Below are positions 23,201-34,472 of a stretch of 64,000 nt of DNA, one piece after another. Under the pieces are notes generated by a model that saw only the letters and a program-made list of their open reading frames with translations, was not told the DNA's origin and did not search any database. The stretch covers positions 2,066,501 to 2,130,500 of the forward strand of contig NC_087073.1 in the NCBI RefSeq assembly GCF_026151205.1, read 5' to 3'. Source of the DNA: Bolinopsis microptera. Taxonomy: Eukaryota; Ctenophora; Tentaculata; Lobata; Bolinopsidae. Within the stretch, counting starts at the first letter, position 1; each line of letters begins with the position of its first letter. A program made the translations under genes and the position numbers.

Positions 23201-23520
23201 GTCTTGTCTGTAAAAACAATCCCCTGTATTCGTAATGAAACTGTCAGATTTGAGGATGTCAAGCTTGCTGGATCACGTGCTCTAATTGCTGGGTCACGTG
23301 ATCTAACTTCACTTCAATTTAAACAGTTTCCCACACTCCTTATTGTAAGGGACAGGCTTAATGAATGGGACAAACAAAACAACAACAACTATTTGGGGGT
23401 AGAGTGCTGCTTGAGAGATTTCAATTAATTTGTAAACCCGACCTCTCCCTCTATCTGTACCGTGCCTTCCATGTAGATAGAGCCTTACTTTAGGTTGAAC
23501 CCTTTACCCTAACATCAGGG
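17202..23520. other. Long apparently noncoding region
   Basis: No convincing exon. Small ORFs at 18606-18833 (minus) and 19865-20233 (plus) have no recognisable motif. CACGTG boxes occur repeatedly (for example near 19100, 19812-19830, 20163, 22150-22232, 23272-23300). A 21-bp tandem duplication containing GTGTGTTTTGACTAATTA lies near 22905-22946. Confidence 0.4.
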
Positions 23521-23533
23521 CGGTTCACAGGTC

Positions 23534-23540
23534 TATATAA
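23534..23540 (+). promoter_or_regulatory. Candidate TATA box
   Basis: TATATAA in a GC-richer context (GGTCTATATAAGTCACGG). No coding exon could be tied to it. Confidence 0.3.
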
Positions 23541-24860
23541 GTCACGGTGCCGGCACTTTGTCTGATCAGGTAGATGGACTGAAGAGTGAAGCTGGTGTAT
23601 TGTTCATGTAATACTGAAGCTGATGTAATATAAAATTCTTAGCTGGAAACAAAAACATTTGTAGATTTTTATCACCTTTATTGGCAATTGCATTAGCTGA
23701 AAACAACGACGTTTGCCGTTTAAGTGCTAACTTTATCAAACATTTATTCTTTACAAAGAACTAAATTCTTTGATCTTTCCCTCAGAATACAGCTTATCCT
23801 TTATCATAAAGCTATGACTCTAGTGATCTATTAAGCAATTAGTGCATGGATTATAAGGCAATCGTGTGACTATTGACCCCAATCAAACAATACGATCGTG
23901 TGACTTGACCGCACTCAAACAAAGGAACCATCAGCAAGAAGCATGGCACCTAATCAATTCAAAAGAAAAGGACGCTAAAACTAGCACTAAAATCTAAATC
24001 AGTTTAAATCATTTCTAAAAGGATCACGTTAATGTTTAGATTGGTAGCTGAAAGTTAATGGGTTTAATGGGTCGGATTAACTGAGAGATTGGGCCAACAA
24101 CCCCTCAGGACCCCTGACGTCCCCCTCCCTGAAACTCAATATCCAGACCTGTTGCTCCGGATCATTGGTCCGCTGATCTAGCTGTTTCGTGACACGGGGT
24201 TCGAGGTTGTTTCATTACATATCAAAACTAGTTCAATAACTATTAACTATACCAGTTCTGCAGCTGTTACCGTTGAAGCTTTTATTTTGCGGGCTTGTAT
24301 TAATTCACTCTCTCCGTTGATATTACACAATTTAGTTACGTAACTTTACTTGCCAGATTGTTTATTCTAAACGTATAGATTTAAAGGTATTGCGTCTAGC
24401 AGTTTTGCTACAAATAACACTTCATATCCCCTGCACTACTCCCGACAGTGCAGTTCTACTAATACACCCTGAGGCAGAGGAGATCTCAATCAAGCCCGGG
24501 TAAATGGTCTAATAGCTCAATAATCTTTATTTTTACCCATGAATAGTAATGAGTTTTTGTTATTAGAGTCCTCGCAAAAGTGCATTTTTGACCAATCAAA
24601 ATCAGTGGGGTGCTCTTGATTTATACGGAACCATTTGCCCAGTGCGACCAGATTGCTCTTAGTTGATCAGATGTGTGATTGTCGAACTTTGCCGCTAAGT
24701 TATTGTCGTCATGGTTTGTTGCAGCTTGTCGTTATATTCGTTTAGTACAAACTGTAGTTCTTGTTGTATTTATACGTCTTGCTAAAAGTTACCCACAGGT
24801 TTTACTACGCAGATTACATACATATCTCCCTGAATAATAGTATTAGCCACGTTTTCATAG

Positions 24861-24912
24861 TTACGTCATAATATGACAGTAGTTACGTCATAATATGAGA
24901 GTAGTTACGTCA
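24861..24912. promoter_or_regulatory. Three TTACGTCA sites at exact 22-bp spacing
   Basis: TTACGTCATAATAT units start at 24861, 24883 and 24905, about two helical turns apart. TTACGTCA is a CREB/ATF or C/EBP-ATF type site. Function inferred only. Confidence 0.45.
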
Positions 24913-25189
24913 TAATATATGACATTAGTCGACATCATGATATTTTAAAACAGAGGATGTGCTCAGAAAATAAGCTGTGTTAGATTGACACATGTTCTCT
25001 CTCTCTCTCATGGTATGTTGTTATCTATATGAATATCATATTTGCCGCCCAACAGCACAGGCACGAGTCAGCTGTCAACTTTTCAAGTTTGTTAGTTATC
25101 AGGTATAGAACGTGTGTAGTTTCCCAATCTCCGGGCTCACATACACGCTTTGTCATCTTGTTATACTGTAGTCACCTCTCATCCTACAA

Positions 25190-25825
25190 ACCACGTGTCT
25201 CCTCTCTCAGCCAATCAAATCACTTGACCATACCCACGTGGGCAAGGAGGGGTGGGAGATTGGTCTTTTTACGCTAGACTCGCGTTGGCATTGGTCCTGC
25301 AATAAATCTAAGAGATAGAAAAGTTTCCTAAGCAATCTACATATTAACTAGTATATTATCTCGGTGGGAGTTTTTGAAAATATATCCCAGATCATTTGTT
25401 AGCATGAAGACCAGTCACATGTCTCACATAGGGCCAGTCATTGGTCCCGCAATATTGGTCCTGTGCAGACATTGGTCACCAGAGTAACGTCCATATGTGA
25501 TAGGTCTACAGTTTGGGAGGTGTAATATAGTGAGTTGTTTAAAAACTATAGATTATGTGAGATAGCAGAGAGATGAGGATGTATAGTAGGATGGTAACCG
25601 TGGTAACGCGTTATAGTAGGATGTGTAGTAGGATGGTAACGCGTTATAGATCTCCATCTACAGTTATGTGACCATTAGATTAACCAATTGTGCTGCCGAG
25701 TCTCGAACTTGGTGCACGTGCTGTAACCATGGTAACACGTGCACCTGCGCGACCACTCACAATTGAGCGGTTGTGTCACGTGTCAGGCTCCAACCACTGA
25801 GCACAACTGATAAGTCACGTGGAAG
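25190..25825. promoter_or_regulatory. Cluster of CACGTG E-boxes
   Basis: At least six CACGTG hexamers: near 25193, 25233, 25714, 25736, 25777 and 25817. One pair lies in a dyad GTGCACGTGC ... ACACGTGCAC around CCATGG. CACGTG is bound by USF/MITF/MYC-type bHLH factors. Confidence 0.35.
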
Positions 25826-27463
25826 AACTTTAATTTTTGGCGGACATTTAGCTGAAAAGGAAGATCGTGTTTCAGGTAATGTCGAAATGTATTGCTATAT
25901 GCATGCGGCGTGGGGCACTGACTACTGTCCGGAATGAATTCCTAAGATTCCTCCGATCTCCAGTGGTTCAGTCTTTACTAATTGTCCGTGCTGTGAGATA
26001 ACATTAGCCTTTACAAATCGTAAATACACCCAAAACTCCAAAGACAAATGATGTTCACAACAAAATACTGCAATTTGCAAATATTACTTGAGAATCTCAA
26101 TTTTAGGTTGTGCTAGCTTCTTGTTGTATATTTTCGTAAGTCGACGTCTCAAAAATTAGTTCTAAATCAATTATTGTTTGAAATTGCCTATAAAAATATA
26201 TATCTTTGAGCCAAGACTGTGTGGACAACTTGAACAGATGTTTTTGACTTCGTAATTTCCCGAATTTTTGACGATACAAATTTTAACACTGGAAAATCAG
26301 TTTTACGAAATGTGTTGAAAGTTTCCCACGTGGATTTTCCAACAGAATTTCACCTGATTTTGTGGCAGAGGCTCCTTTCTGATATTTTTGTAGCAAAATT
26401 ACACATAGAAATGCAGAAAACGGCAAATTATGCGACTCTGCACCCACCGCACCCGCCTTTGTTTCGAGTTTGCTAACAATGCTGTGATGATATGTAGTTA
26501 TCAGGCCGGTCCATTTTTTGAATTTCCAATATTTTGTATCTTTTCTGAGTTGTGACACTCTCCTTTCTGAGACTGTTCAAGACTAATCTACTCAGAAAAT
26601 ATTTGATCAGCTCCAAAATATAAACCATTAAAAAAGTTTCAAGGTTAGTAACTCAACCCGGCTAACGACAAGTTAAATATACGCTCAGCCTCATAGCACG
26701 GTTCACATCCACTACCATTCTATCTAAATGAAGCGAATATAATACAACCCACAAGAACTCACGCTTTCAACATAGAACTCAAGCCAGCAAGGGTGATCAC
26801 AAAGTCGTTATTCCAACATGGTTTTATGATAGAACACATTGTTATGTCGTCCCTGCCTCAATGTCTAGTTATTGGAACTCAATCAGGAGCTCAATTAAAC
26901 GGCACCCCCGCTGACAGTGGCCCCATTATTCCTCCACTCTAATTAGATTGAGACAGGGAGGCACATAAAACCCACCTTCACCAGCCGTTAGGTCTGTAGG
27001 TCCGCTATTGTCGTGTTTAGACTATCAAGTTGCACTGCGAGTGTGTGTCGGCCCCGCGGTGGTCCACACCATGTTTAGTTGGGGCCCCCGTTATTCTGTT
27101 TCTTTGTGTCCGTGAGTTTGCTGGTCAGGATGGGTTTGTACGGGCCGTACAAACCCCGTACAGTACAGGGACAAGTTGCGCATGAGCGGGAGAGCGTCAA
27201 GTTGCGGGGGGACTAACAGATGATGTGCTACATGAAATGCTATTAAACAAGGGATTTAGTCGAGGTTTGCAGCTGGCGCAGTGCCCCAGCCATCTGCTCA
27301 GCTCTGACACACATACCAACTAGTACGGGTAATCTTATTGATAATCTGCGACCCTGCACAGATCCTGCACCCATCTGGTGGGGGACAGACTCAGGACAGA
27401 CAGCAGATCAGGGACAGACAGGAGGATGGGCAGGACACCAGCTGACAGCCGGACACCAGGGAG

Positions 27464-28903
27464 CACTGCTCCTTGTCCTGCTGCTCCAACACCCGCACTC
27501 CGCACTGCTCCTTGTCCTGCTGCTCCAACACCCGCACTCCGCACTGCTCCTTGTCCTGCTGCTCCAACACCCGCACTCCGCACTGCTCCTTGTCCTACTG
27601 CTCCAACACCCGCACTCCGCACTGCTCCTTGTCCTACTGCTCCAACACCCGCACTCCGCACTGCTCCTTGTCCTACTGCTCCAACACCCGCACTCCGCAC
27701 TGCTCCGTGTCCTACTGCTCCAACACCCGCACTCCGCACTGCTCCTTGTCCTGCTGCTCCAACACCCGCACTCCGCACTGCTCCTTGTCCTACTGCTCCA
27801 ACACCCGCACTCCACACTGCTCCTTGTCCTGCTGCTCCAACACCCGCACTCCGCACTGCTCCTTGTCCTACTGCTCCAACACCCGCACTCCGCACTGCTC
27901 CTTGTCCTACTGCTCCAACACCCGCACTCCGCACTGCTCCTTGTCCTACTGCTCCAACACCCGCACTCCGCACTGCTCCTTGTCCTACTGCTCCAACACC
28001 CGCACTCCGCACTGCTCCTTGTCCTACTGCTCCAACACCCGCACTCCACACTGCTCCTTGTCCTGCTGCTCCAACACCCGCACTCCGCACTGCTCCTTGT
28101 CCTACTGCTCCAACACCCGCACTCCACACTGCTCCTTGTCCTACTGCTCCAACACCCGCACTCCACACTGCTCCTTGTCCTACTGCTCCAACACCCGCAC
28201 TCCGCACTGCTCCTTGTCCTACTGCTCCAACACCCGCACTCCGCACTGCTCCTTGTCCTACTGCTCCAACACCCGCACTCCACACTGCTCCTTGTCCTGC
28301 TGCTCCAACACCCGCACTCCGCACTGCTCCTTGTCCTACTGCTCCAACACCCGCACTCCACACTGCTCCTTGTCCTACTGCTCCAACACCCGCACTCCGC
28401 ACTGCTCCTTGTCCTGCTGCTCCAACACCCGCACTCCGCACTGCTCCTTGTCCTACTGCTCCAACACCCGCACTCCACACTGCTCCTTGTCCTACTGCTC
28501 CAACACCCGCACTCCGCACTGCTCCTTGTCCTACTGCTCCAACACCCGCACTCCGCACTGCTCCTTGTCCTACTGCTCCAACACCCGCACTCCGCACTGC
28601 TCCTTGTCCTACTGCTCCAACACCCGCACTCCGCACTGCTCCTTGTCCTACTGCTCCAACACCCGCACTCCGCACTGCTCCTTGTCCTACTGCTCCAACA
28701 CCCAGCACTCCGCACTGCTCCTTGTCCTGCTGCTCCAACACCCGCACTGCTCCTTGTCCTACTGCTCCAACACCCGCACTCCACACTGCTCCTTGTCCTA
28801 CTGCTCCAACACCCGCACTCCACACTGCTCCTTGTCCTACTGCTCCAACACCCGCACTCCGCACTGCTCCTTGTCCTGCTGCTCCAACACCCGCACTCCG
28901 CAG
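27464..28903. repeat. 39-bp minisatellite, about 37 units
   Basis: The unit contains CTGCTCCTTGTCCTACTGCT followed by CCAACACCCGCACTCCGCA. Variants are mostly C/T and G/A transitions (GCTGCT versus ACTGCT; CCGCA versus CCACA). Because 39 is a multiple of three and the unit has few stops, four frames on the two strands stay open for more than 470 codons (APCPTAPTPALRT on plus; AGVGAVGQGAVRS on minus). One irregular unit near 28700-28750 has a 1-nt insertion and a 7-nt deletion. Confidence 0.95.
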
Positions 28904-29930
28904 CTCCCAGAGTTGAGGTGCAGTGATGTAAAGTGGCGTGCAGTGGTCTTCTCTTTCATTCTCTACCTCCTCTTCATCTGTACTCATCTGCTCAACCTCC
29001 TCCATCCTACTCACAGTCCTGTTCTCTTGAGTCGTGATGTTAAGTGATACATCTGATGGGTGTTCTGTCTTGACAAGCACCACGGTAAACTAAACACCGC
29101 CCTACTTGGCCCTACTTCTTCACCCATCAATCCTGGACCTTGTTAAACTATACTTGTCACGTGTCTTAAACTGCTTCTTAAACTGCTCCTTAAACTGCTC
29201 CTTTACCAAACACCTTAAACCGGAGAGAACACCCTAACAGTTTGCTTGTTACCTGAACTGCAGGGCGTAAGATAGTTCCTGGTCTCCAGTATCAAGTGGA
29301 ACTGAGCACGCCAATGCCCCACCCTAACAAGAACGGACCCCCTAGAAGTAGATACAATCTAATTGTAAAACAGTTGCATCCAGCACTAATGCGGACCACA
29401 CACACACACTCACTCACAAACAGACACACACACTCACAAACACTCCTATTACTGCAGTACTATGCTCCCCTTAAAGCTGTCGAGCTAACTCTCTGGATTT
29501 CCGATCTAACTAATATGATTTAAACGCCAGCTGTCACGTGACCACGCGATCCAATAACAATCTGCTAGATTAGACTTTTTTAGTTCTTTTAATCTTTTCA
29601 AATTTCTCTCTAGTCGCTCGGGTGATCATAATGGCCGGCGAGGTGTGTAATTATTTTGCACTGCTCCTGTATGCAGTTTTACAGTATGTTTTTGTGGTGG
29701 CTCAAGGTGCTTGCACGCACAAAAAAGGTACATGGCAGTCCTTAGCTAGAGTACGGTCATTAACAAATAAGTAAATAGGGGAGAGTGAGAAAGAGCCTGT
29801 AATTATGAAATACAGTAACCACCCTTATAATACTATTTTGTTTTTCCATTTGTTAGCAATTAGTGAGCTCTCTTATCTTTTAAAATATTTGATAAGCGGC
29901 TACCAGGTACATGCTTATTGTACATTACAT
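28904..29930. other. Spacer with CA-rich microsatellite
   Basis: Contains imperfect (CACACACT)/(CACAAACA) repeats at about 29396-29446 and tandem TTAAACTGCTCC words near 29165-29210. A CCAAT word (29550) precedes an ATGGCCGGCGAG|GTGTGT at 29631, which might be a short first exon with a donor, but its phase does not fit the next E-protein exon. Confidence 0.35.
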
Positions 29931-29985
29931 ACGACCACGGTACATAGATTATTGTACATATATCATCCTGTTTTGAAGAACTGAA

Positions 29986-31437
29986 ATGGCAGGCTTAAAG
30001 GAAAAACAATCAGAAAGCAAAAAGATTGCGATTGGAAGCCTGCTAAACCTTGCAGATGAACCCAGCAAGAAAGTATTGTGTTCTTACAGTGCCACTGCTA
30101 CCTACAAAACAAACTTAGAGAATATGAAAGCCCACAATGCCCCTGTTCTCGAAGCCTGTGCCCAACTATTAGGTTTTAAAGTACGTGAAGCTGAAAAGAA
30201 GCTGTACAAGAACCAGGAGATTCTGTGTGACCGAATGATACTCAAGATCGAGTCCCTGTTCGACACCAATTGTGATGCCTGCTCAACTGTATACCACAAC
30301 GATATGACAGTCCAACCGCTCTTAAGATGTCGGCTTTGTATGCAGGGTTCGCACAATTGTGAAAAGATGAAAGAAAAAGCGACCGCTTTTAAAGAACTAA
30401 TCGAGAAGGGATTCTTCCCGCCTGAAGGATTGTGGCTCTGTTATGAGTGCGACCGTAAAAACGACCTGTCCCTACAGCCCCCCCAAAAGCCCCCCAAGGC
30501 AAGAAGCTCTCAAAGCTCGTCTGAAGGTATTCTGGATCCTATCAAAGAACATGACGAGGAAGGAGAAGAACATATCACTTCAGAAGAGGATAGAGAGAGC
30601 CCTAGAAGGAATAGAGACGACAACTTGAACGAAGAACAGACTAACACTGTGAGTGTGGTCTGCAGAGAATATGTCATGAGAAGATGCCACCATGGCCTCA
30701 CTGGAAAACGCCTGATAAATGGCAAAGGATGCCCATATCTGCATCCCAAAAGGTGCCGATATTACTCAGATTTTGGGGACGACAAACAAAGAGGCTGCAA
30801 GAAAGGGGAAAATTGCAACTTCTTTCACCCAAAACTGTGCAGAAACTCAGTGGCTACCCGAACTTGTTTCCATAAAGAGTGCGGCTTCCATCACTTGAAA
30901 GGAACTGCTAGAAAGACTGTTGGAGCCACAAATGCAGGAATAGATAGGTCCCAGCCCCTGCAACAACAGCAACATCAGCCGCAACAACAAAGAGGTCTAA
31001 GAAGACCAGACTTTAACCAAGCCCGAGGACAATGGCCACCTCTAAGCTCCATTGAACCCGACAAAATGGGCAGCCTAAACTCAGTAAACACAGTATACCC
31101 GCCAACTGTGGATAACTGGAAACAGGCTAGAACACGCAAGGATAGTTACTCTGAAAGAGAAAGAGACGGTGCTTTTTTAGAGAAACTTCTGGAAAACCTC
31201 AAGAACGGAATTATATCCGAAATGGACTCAAAGCTCATGAAGCTTCGGGACGAAATCCCGACATTAATACAAGAAACCCAGTCAAGATCACGCCAACCAT
31301 CCTCCCAAAGCCAACTCCAAGCCCCTCCACCTCAAGGACAAGTCCGACCCCCATTCCCGATGACTGCACCAATGCAGCCATTTCAACTACCGCATCAAAT
31401 GGGCCTTCATCCCAATTATGCAGGATCTTGCTACTAA
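29986..31437 (+). CDS. LINE ORF1: PHD-like and CCCH zinc-finger nucleic-acid-binding protein
   Basis: A 483-residue protein thought to package the retrotransposon RNA. A C4HC3 PHD-like cluster is visible at C96/C99, C115/C118, H123/C125 and C152/C155. Three CCCH-like fingers follow (C226-C234-C249-H253; C257-C271-C277-H281; C285-C294-C299-H302/303), a type that binds RNA. An acidic/serine linker (170-215) separates the two regions. The C-terminal third is Gln/Pro-rich (QQQQHQPQQQ near 325) with an amphipathic segment around 395-430. The ATG at 29986 is the first in frame. The stop overlaps the ORF2 frame. Confidence 0.85.
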   Translation: MAGLKEKQSESKKIAIGSLLNLADEPSKKVLCSYSATATYKTNLENMKAHNAPVLEACAQLLGFKVREAEKKLYKNQEILCDRMILKIESLFDTNCDACSTVYHNDMTVQPLLRCRLCMQGSHNCEKMKEKATAFKELIEKGFFPPEGLWLCYECDRKNDLSLQPPQKPPKARSSQSSSEGILDPIKEHDEEGEEHITSEEDRESPRRNRDDNLNEEQTNTVSVVCREYVMRRCHHGLTGKRLINGKGCPYLHPKRCRYYSDFGDDKQRGCKKGENCNFFHPKLCRNSVATRTCFHKECGFHHLKGTARKTVGATNAGIDRSQPLQQQQHQPQQQRGLRRPDFNQARGQWPPLSSIEPDKMGSLNSVNTVYPPTVDNWKQARTRKDSYSERERDGAFLEKLLENLKNGIISEMDSKLMKLRDEIPTLIQETQSRSRQPSSQSQLQAPPPQGQVRPPFPMTAPMQPFQLPHQMGLHPNYAGSCY

Positions 31438-34400
31438 ATGCCAGATCAATCTCACCTGCCGCCACTAGTACTGTCAAGTGGAAAATACCCGTCATCAGAG
31501 ATCATATGCTCCACGACAAAGAATCCCCCACCACCCCATTTCTTGCTATCACGGAGTCGTGGCTAAAACCATATATTAGTGATGCACAGATCAAGATAGA
31601 GGGATACAACTCTGTAAGGACTGATCGCCCTTTTCGAAAGGGTGGTGGATGTGTGCTCTACATTGAGGAGTCACTATTATTTTCAGACTGTTTTAGTTAT
31701 AGTGACAAACACTGCAGCATGCTTTACTGTTTCATAGACTCAATGAATACATTAGCTGTAGTTATTTACCGCCCACCGGACGCTCCAACAGAATCTTTCA
31801 AAGGAATTCTGGACCTAGTTCAAAAGAAACTAGACGCCCTCACCTCCGATAACAGAACACCGGACCTCTACATAATGGGAGACTTTAATCTCCCCAATAT
31901 AGACTGGGAGTATTCAAATGTCCTCGCCGGCCAAACCCAATCGGATCAAAGAGCCTGCTCAGGCCTACTCGACTTCATGAACAAGAACTTTCTCAGTCAA
32001 ATGATTCATGAACCTACTAGAGATAGCAACATTATTGATTTGATACTCACCAACAAGCCCCAAGACGTAATCGAGACGAACGTGTGTGTGACCCAGCTGT
32101 CTGATCATAGACTTGTTGAGCTTTTACTAGGTCACAACCCTCTCAGCCCCAAGCAAACCTCAACTGAAGTTGTAGATAAAGACTCTTTTCGAGCAGTAAA
32201 TTATCACAACGCTGACTTTGAAGCTATGAATGAACTTCTAACAACAATAGATTGGAAGGAACTTAAAAGACTCTGTGAAGACGATGAGAATGGGAGTAAT
32301 TTCTTGGAACTCATCCGTTTGACTGTGCTCCAGGTCACTCTCCTCAATTCCCCGTACAATAATAAGCCAGGTGCTTCCCCAGTGCACAGAAACCAGCATT
32401 GTCGTAAAAAGTATACGCTTAAAAGGAAAAAGAGGAAGATCAACGCCCGCATGAATGCCATTACTCAAAGAAACCCTACGTCCCCCGTCCTTGCAAAGCT
32501 TAGAAATGAAGTGGACCTCTTGGCATTTGAAATAAGTGAGCTGATCATCAACGAGCTCAACGAACGCGAGGCTAAAGCTGTCACTACCATAAAGACAAAT
32601 CCACGTTACTTCTACAGCTACGCAAAGAAGTTTGCGAAAGTCAAATCTTCTGTCTCCCCCATCAGAGATAGAGAAGGTCGACTGCACACTGACCCCAAGG
32701 AAAAGGCCGAGCTCCTCCAGGCCCAATATGTGAAAGTATTTAGTGACCCAAATGAAGCCCACATCGAGGAAAGCCTTGCTGGATTGAACCCTGTGCCAGT
32801 TAAGGAACTCGATCAAATGCAATTCTCAGTTAACGATATCTCAGAAGCCATCAAGGAACTGGACCCGTATTCATCGACCCCTGATGGTGATATCCCTGCT
32901 AGGATCCTGACCAAATGTAGAGAGACATTGTCCGAGCCCATATTTCTACTCTGGCAAGATTCTTTTGAAACTGGAGTAATCCCTCCTAGCATGAAAACGC
33001 AGTTTATTACCCCTGTCTACAAGAAGGGTGACCGCACAGAGGCTGCCAACTACCGCCCTGTTTCTATAACATCGCATATCATCAAGATCTTCGAAAGAGT
33101 GATACGAAACAACCTTGTCGAACATATGGAAGTGAATAACTTTCTTTCACCGCATCAACATGGATTTCGCAAAAAGAGGAGCTGCCTAACTCAACTCTTA
33201 GACCATGTAGATACCATATTGAAAAGCCTGAACAGTGGCGAAGAAGTAGATGTCATATACCTCGATTACGCCAAGGCGTTCGATAAGGTGGATCACAACA
33301 TACTACTACTTGCAAAAGCAAAACGTTACGGAATTCATGGAAACATGCTCCAGTGGTTAAGCGAATTCCTAAAAAACCGTCTCCAGACAGTGGTCGTTGA
33401 AGGAACTAAGTCATCCTTCCAGCTGGTGATAAGTGGAGTGCCACAAGGTACAGTGTTGGGACCGATTCTGTTCATTCTCTACATCGATGACCAATTGGAC
33501 GCACTGCTTACCTCTCTTGGAAAGATATTTGCTGATGACACTAAACTCATCGGTAAAATATTGGACTTGGCCACCAAAGCATCGCTACAAGAAGACCTCT
33601 TCAATGTCATTGCCTGGGCTCGAAGAAACAATATGCAGCTCAATGAAGCCAAATTTGAGATCCTCAATTATACGCTCAATAATTCTCTTCTGCTGCGAAA
33701 TCTGCCATTTACAAATGATCTGCTCAGTTACACTCTTACAACAGGTCAAATAATTGAGCCAGCAGAAACTGTCAGGGACTTGGGGGTGATTTTATCAAAC
33801 GACTGCTCTTGGACTCCCCACATCCAGAAAATGATCCAATCAGCAAGCACTATGTCATCCTGGGTTCTTAGCGTCTTCAAAGATAGATCACAATTTCTCA
33901 TGCTTACCCTCTTCAAAACCATGGTGCGGAGTAAGCTAGAATATTGCTGCCCTGTCTGGAATCCAGCCAAGACCATGGACATAGAGGCTATAGAAAACGT
34001 TCAACGACAATTTACCCGACGCATTAACGGATGCAGTGGTTTAGACTACTGGGAACGTCTCACGAAACTCAATATCATATCATTGCAGAGACGTCGAGAA
34101 AGGTACATCTTGATCCACACATGGAAAATTCTCAATGGCCTGGCCCCAAATGATATTGGCATGCTGTTCAAAAACAACCCCCGACATGGAATAAAAGCTA
34201 CTGTACCAGCACTGAACAACAAATCACAGCGTTCTGTGGCAACTCACTATGAAAACTCGTTTGGAGTGAAAGCGGCACAGCTGTGGAATCTTCTCCCCAA
34301 AGAAATTAATTCCATCTCTACTTTGGACCTGTTAAAATCGTCACTGGCTAAATTCCTTAAAGAATTCCCCGACACACCTCCGACTAAAGGATACACCGCT

Positions 34401-34472
34401 ACTAACAACAACTCACTCTTGGAATGGTACTTACAAAAAGACCCCTGTGGAGTGATAGGAGGACGTACTTGA
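31428..34472 (+). CDS. LINE ORF2: AP-endonuclease and reverse transcriptase
   Basis: About 1014 residues. The endonuclease (1-230) shows LLLNARSI, ITESWL (Glu about 43), YRPPD, GDFNLP (151-156) and SDH (225-227). The reverse transcriptase (about 480-760) shows VYKKGDR, NYRPVSI, HGFRKKRSC, YLDYAKAFDKVDH, GVPQGTVLGP and FADDTKL (catalytic Asp pair near 703-704). Target-primed reverse transcription is the expected role. There is no ATG at the start: the frame opens before 31428 inside ORF1, and the first in-frame ATG (about 31506) would remove the first endonuclease motif. ORF2 lies in the -1 frame relative to ORF1, so frameshifting or re-initiation is likely. All key residues are present. Confidence 0.88.
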   Translation: MLLNARSISPAATSTVKWKIPVIRDHMLHDKESPTTPFLAITESWLKPYISDAQIKIEGYNSVRTDRPFRKGGGCVLYIEESLLFSDCFSYSDKHCSMLYCFIDSMNTLAVVIYRPPDAPTESFKGILDLVQKKLDALTSDNRTPDLYIMGDFNLPNIDWEYSNVLAGQTQSDQRACSGLLDFMNKNFLSQMIHEPTRDSNIIDLILTNKPQDVIETNVCVTQLSDHRLVELLLGHNPLSPKQTSTEVVDKDSFRAVNYHNADFEAMNELLTTIDWKELKRLCEDDENGSNFLELIRLTVLQVTLLNSPYNNKPGASPVHRNQHCRKKYTLKRKKRKINARMNAITQRNPTSPVLAKLRNEVDLLAFEISELIINELNEREAKAVTTIKTNPRYFYSYAKKFAKVKSSVSPIRDREGRLHTDPKEKAELLQAQYVKVFSDPNEAHIEESLAGLNPVPVKELDQMQFSVNDISEAIKELDPYSSTPDGDIPARILTKCRETLSEPIFLLWQDSFETGVIPPSMKTQFITPVYKKGDRTEAANYRPVSITSHIIKIFERVIRNNLVEHMEVNNFLSPHQHGFRKKRSCLTQLLDHVDTILKSLNSGEEVDVIYLDYAKAFDKVDHNILLLAKAKRYGIHGNMLQWLSEFLKNRLQTVVVEGTKSSFQLVISGVPQGTVLGPILFILYIDDQLDALLTSLGKIFADDTKLIGKILDLATKASLQEDLFNVIAWARRNNMQLNEAKFEILNYTLNNSLLLRNLPFTNDLLSYTLTTGQIIEPAETVRDLGVILSNDCSWTPHIQKMIQSASTMSSWVLSVFKDRSQFLMLTLFKTMVRSKLEYCCPVWNPAKTMDIEAIENVQRQFTRRINGCSGLDYWERLTKLNIISLQRRRERYILIHTWKILNGLAPNDIGMLFKNNPRHGIKATVPALNNKSQRSVATHYENSFGVKAAQLWNLLPKEINSISTLDLLKSSLAKFLKEFPDTPPTKGYTATNNNSLLEWYLQKDPCGVIGGRT

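Noticed and set aside
26283-26558. 91-codon minus-strand ORF
   Set aside because: No recognisable family; may be part of an unidentified repeat but nothing else in the window supports it.
27464-28903. CRISPR array
   Set aside because: Units are contiguous without unique spacers and the genome is eukaryotic; the same applies to 37071-37430 and 49194-55064.
27378-29047. Plus-strand ORFs of 512 and 524 codons over the 39-bp repeat
   Set aside because: They are frames through a stop-poor minisatellite whose unit length is a multiple of three; no unique coding flank was recognised.
29631-29642. MAGE first exon of the E-protein gene
   Set aside because: A donor-like GTGTGT follows, but it would end in phase 0 and the next exon would then run into a stop; only a noncoding exon would remain possible.
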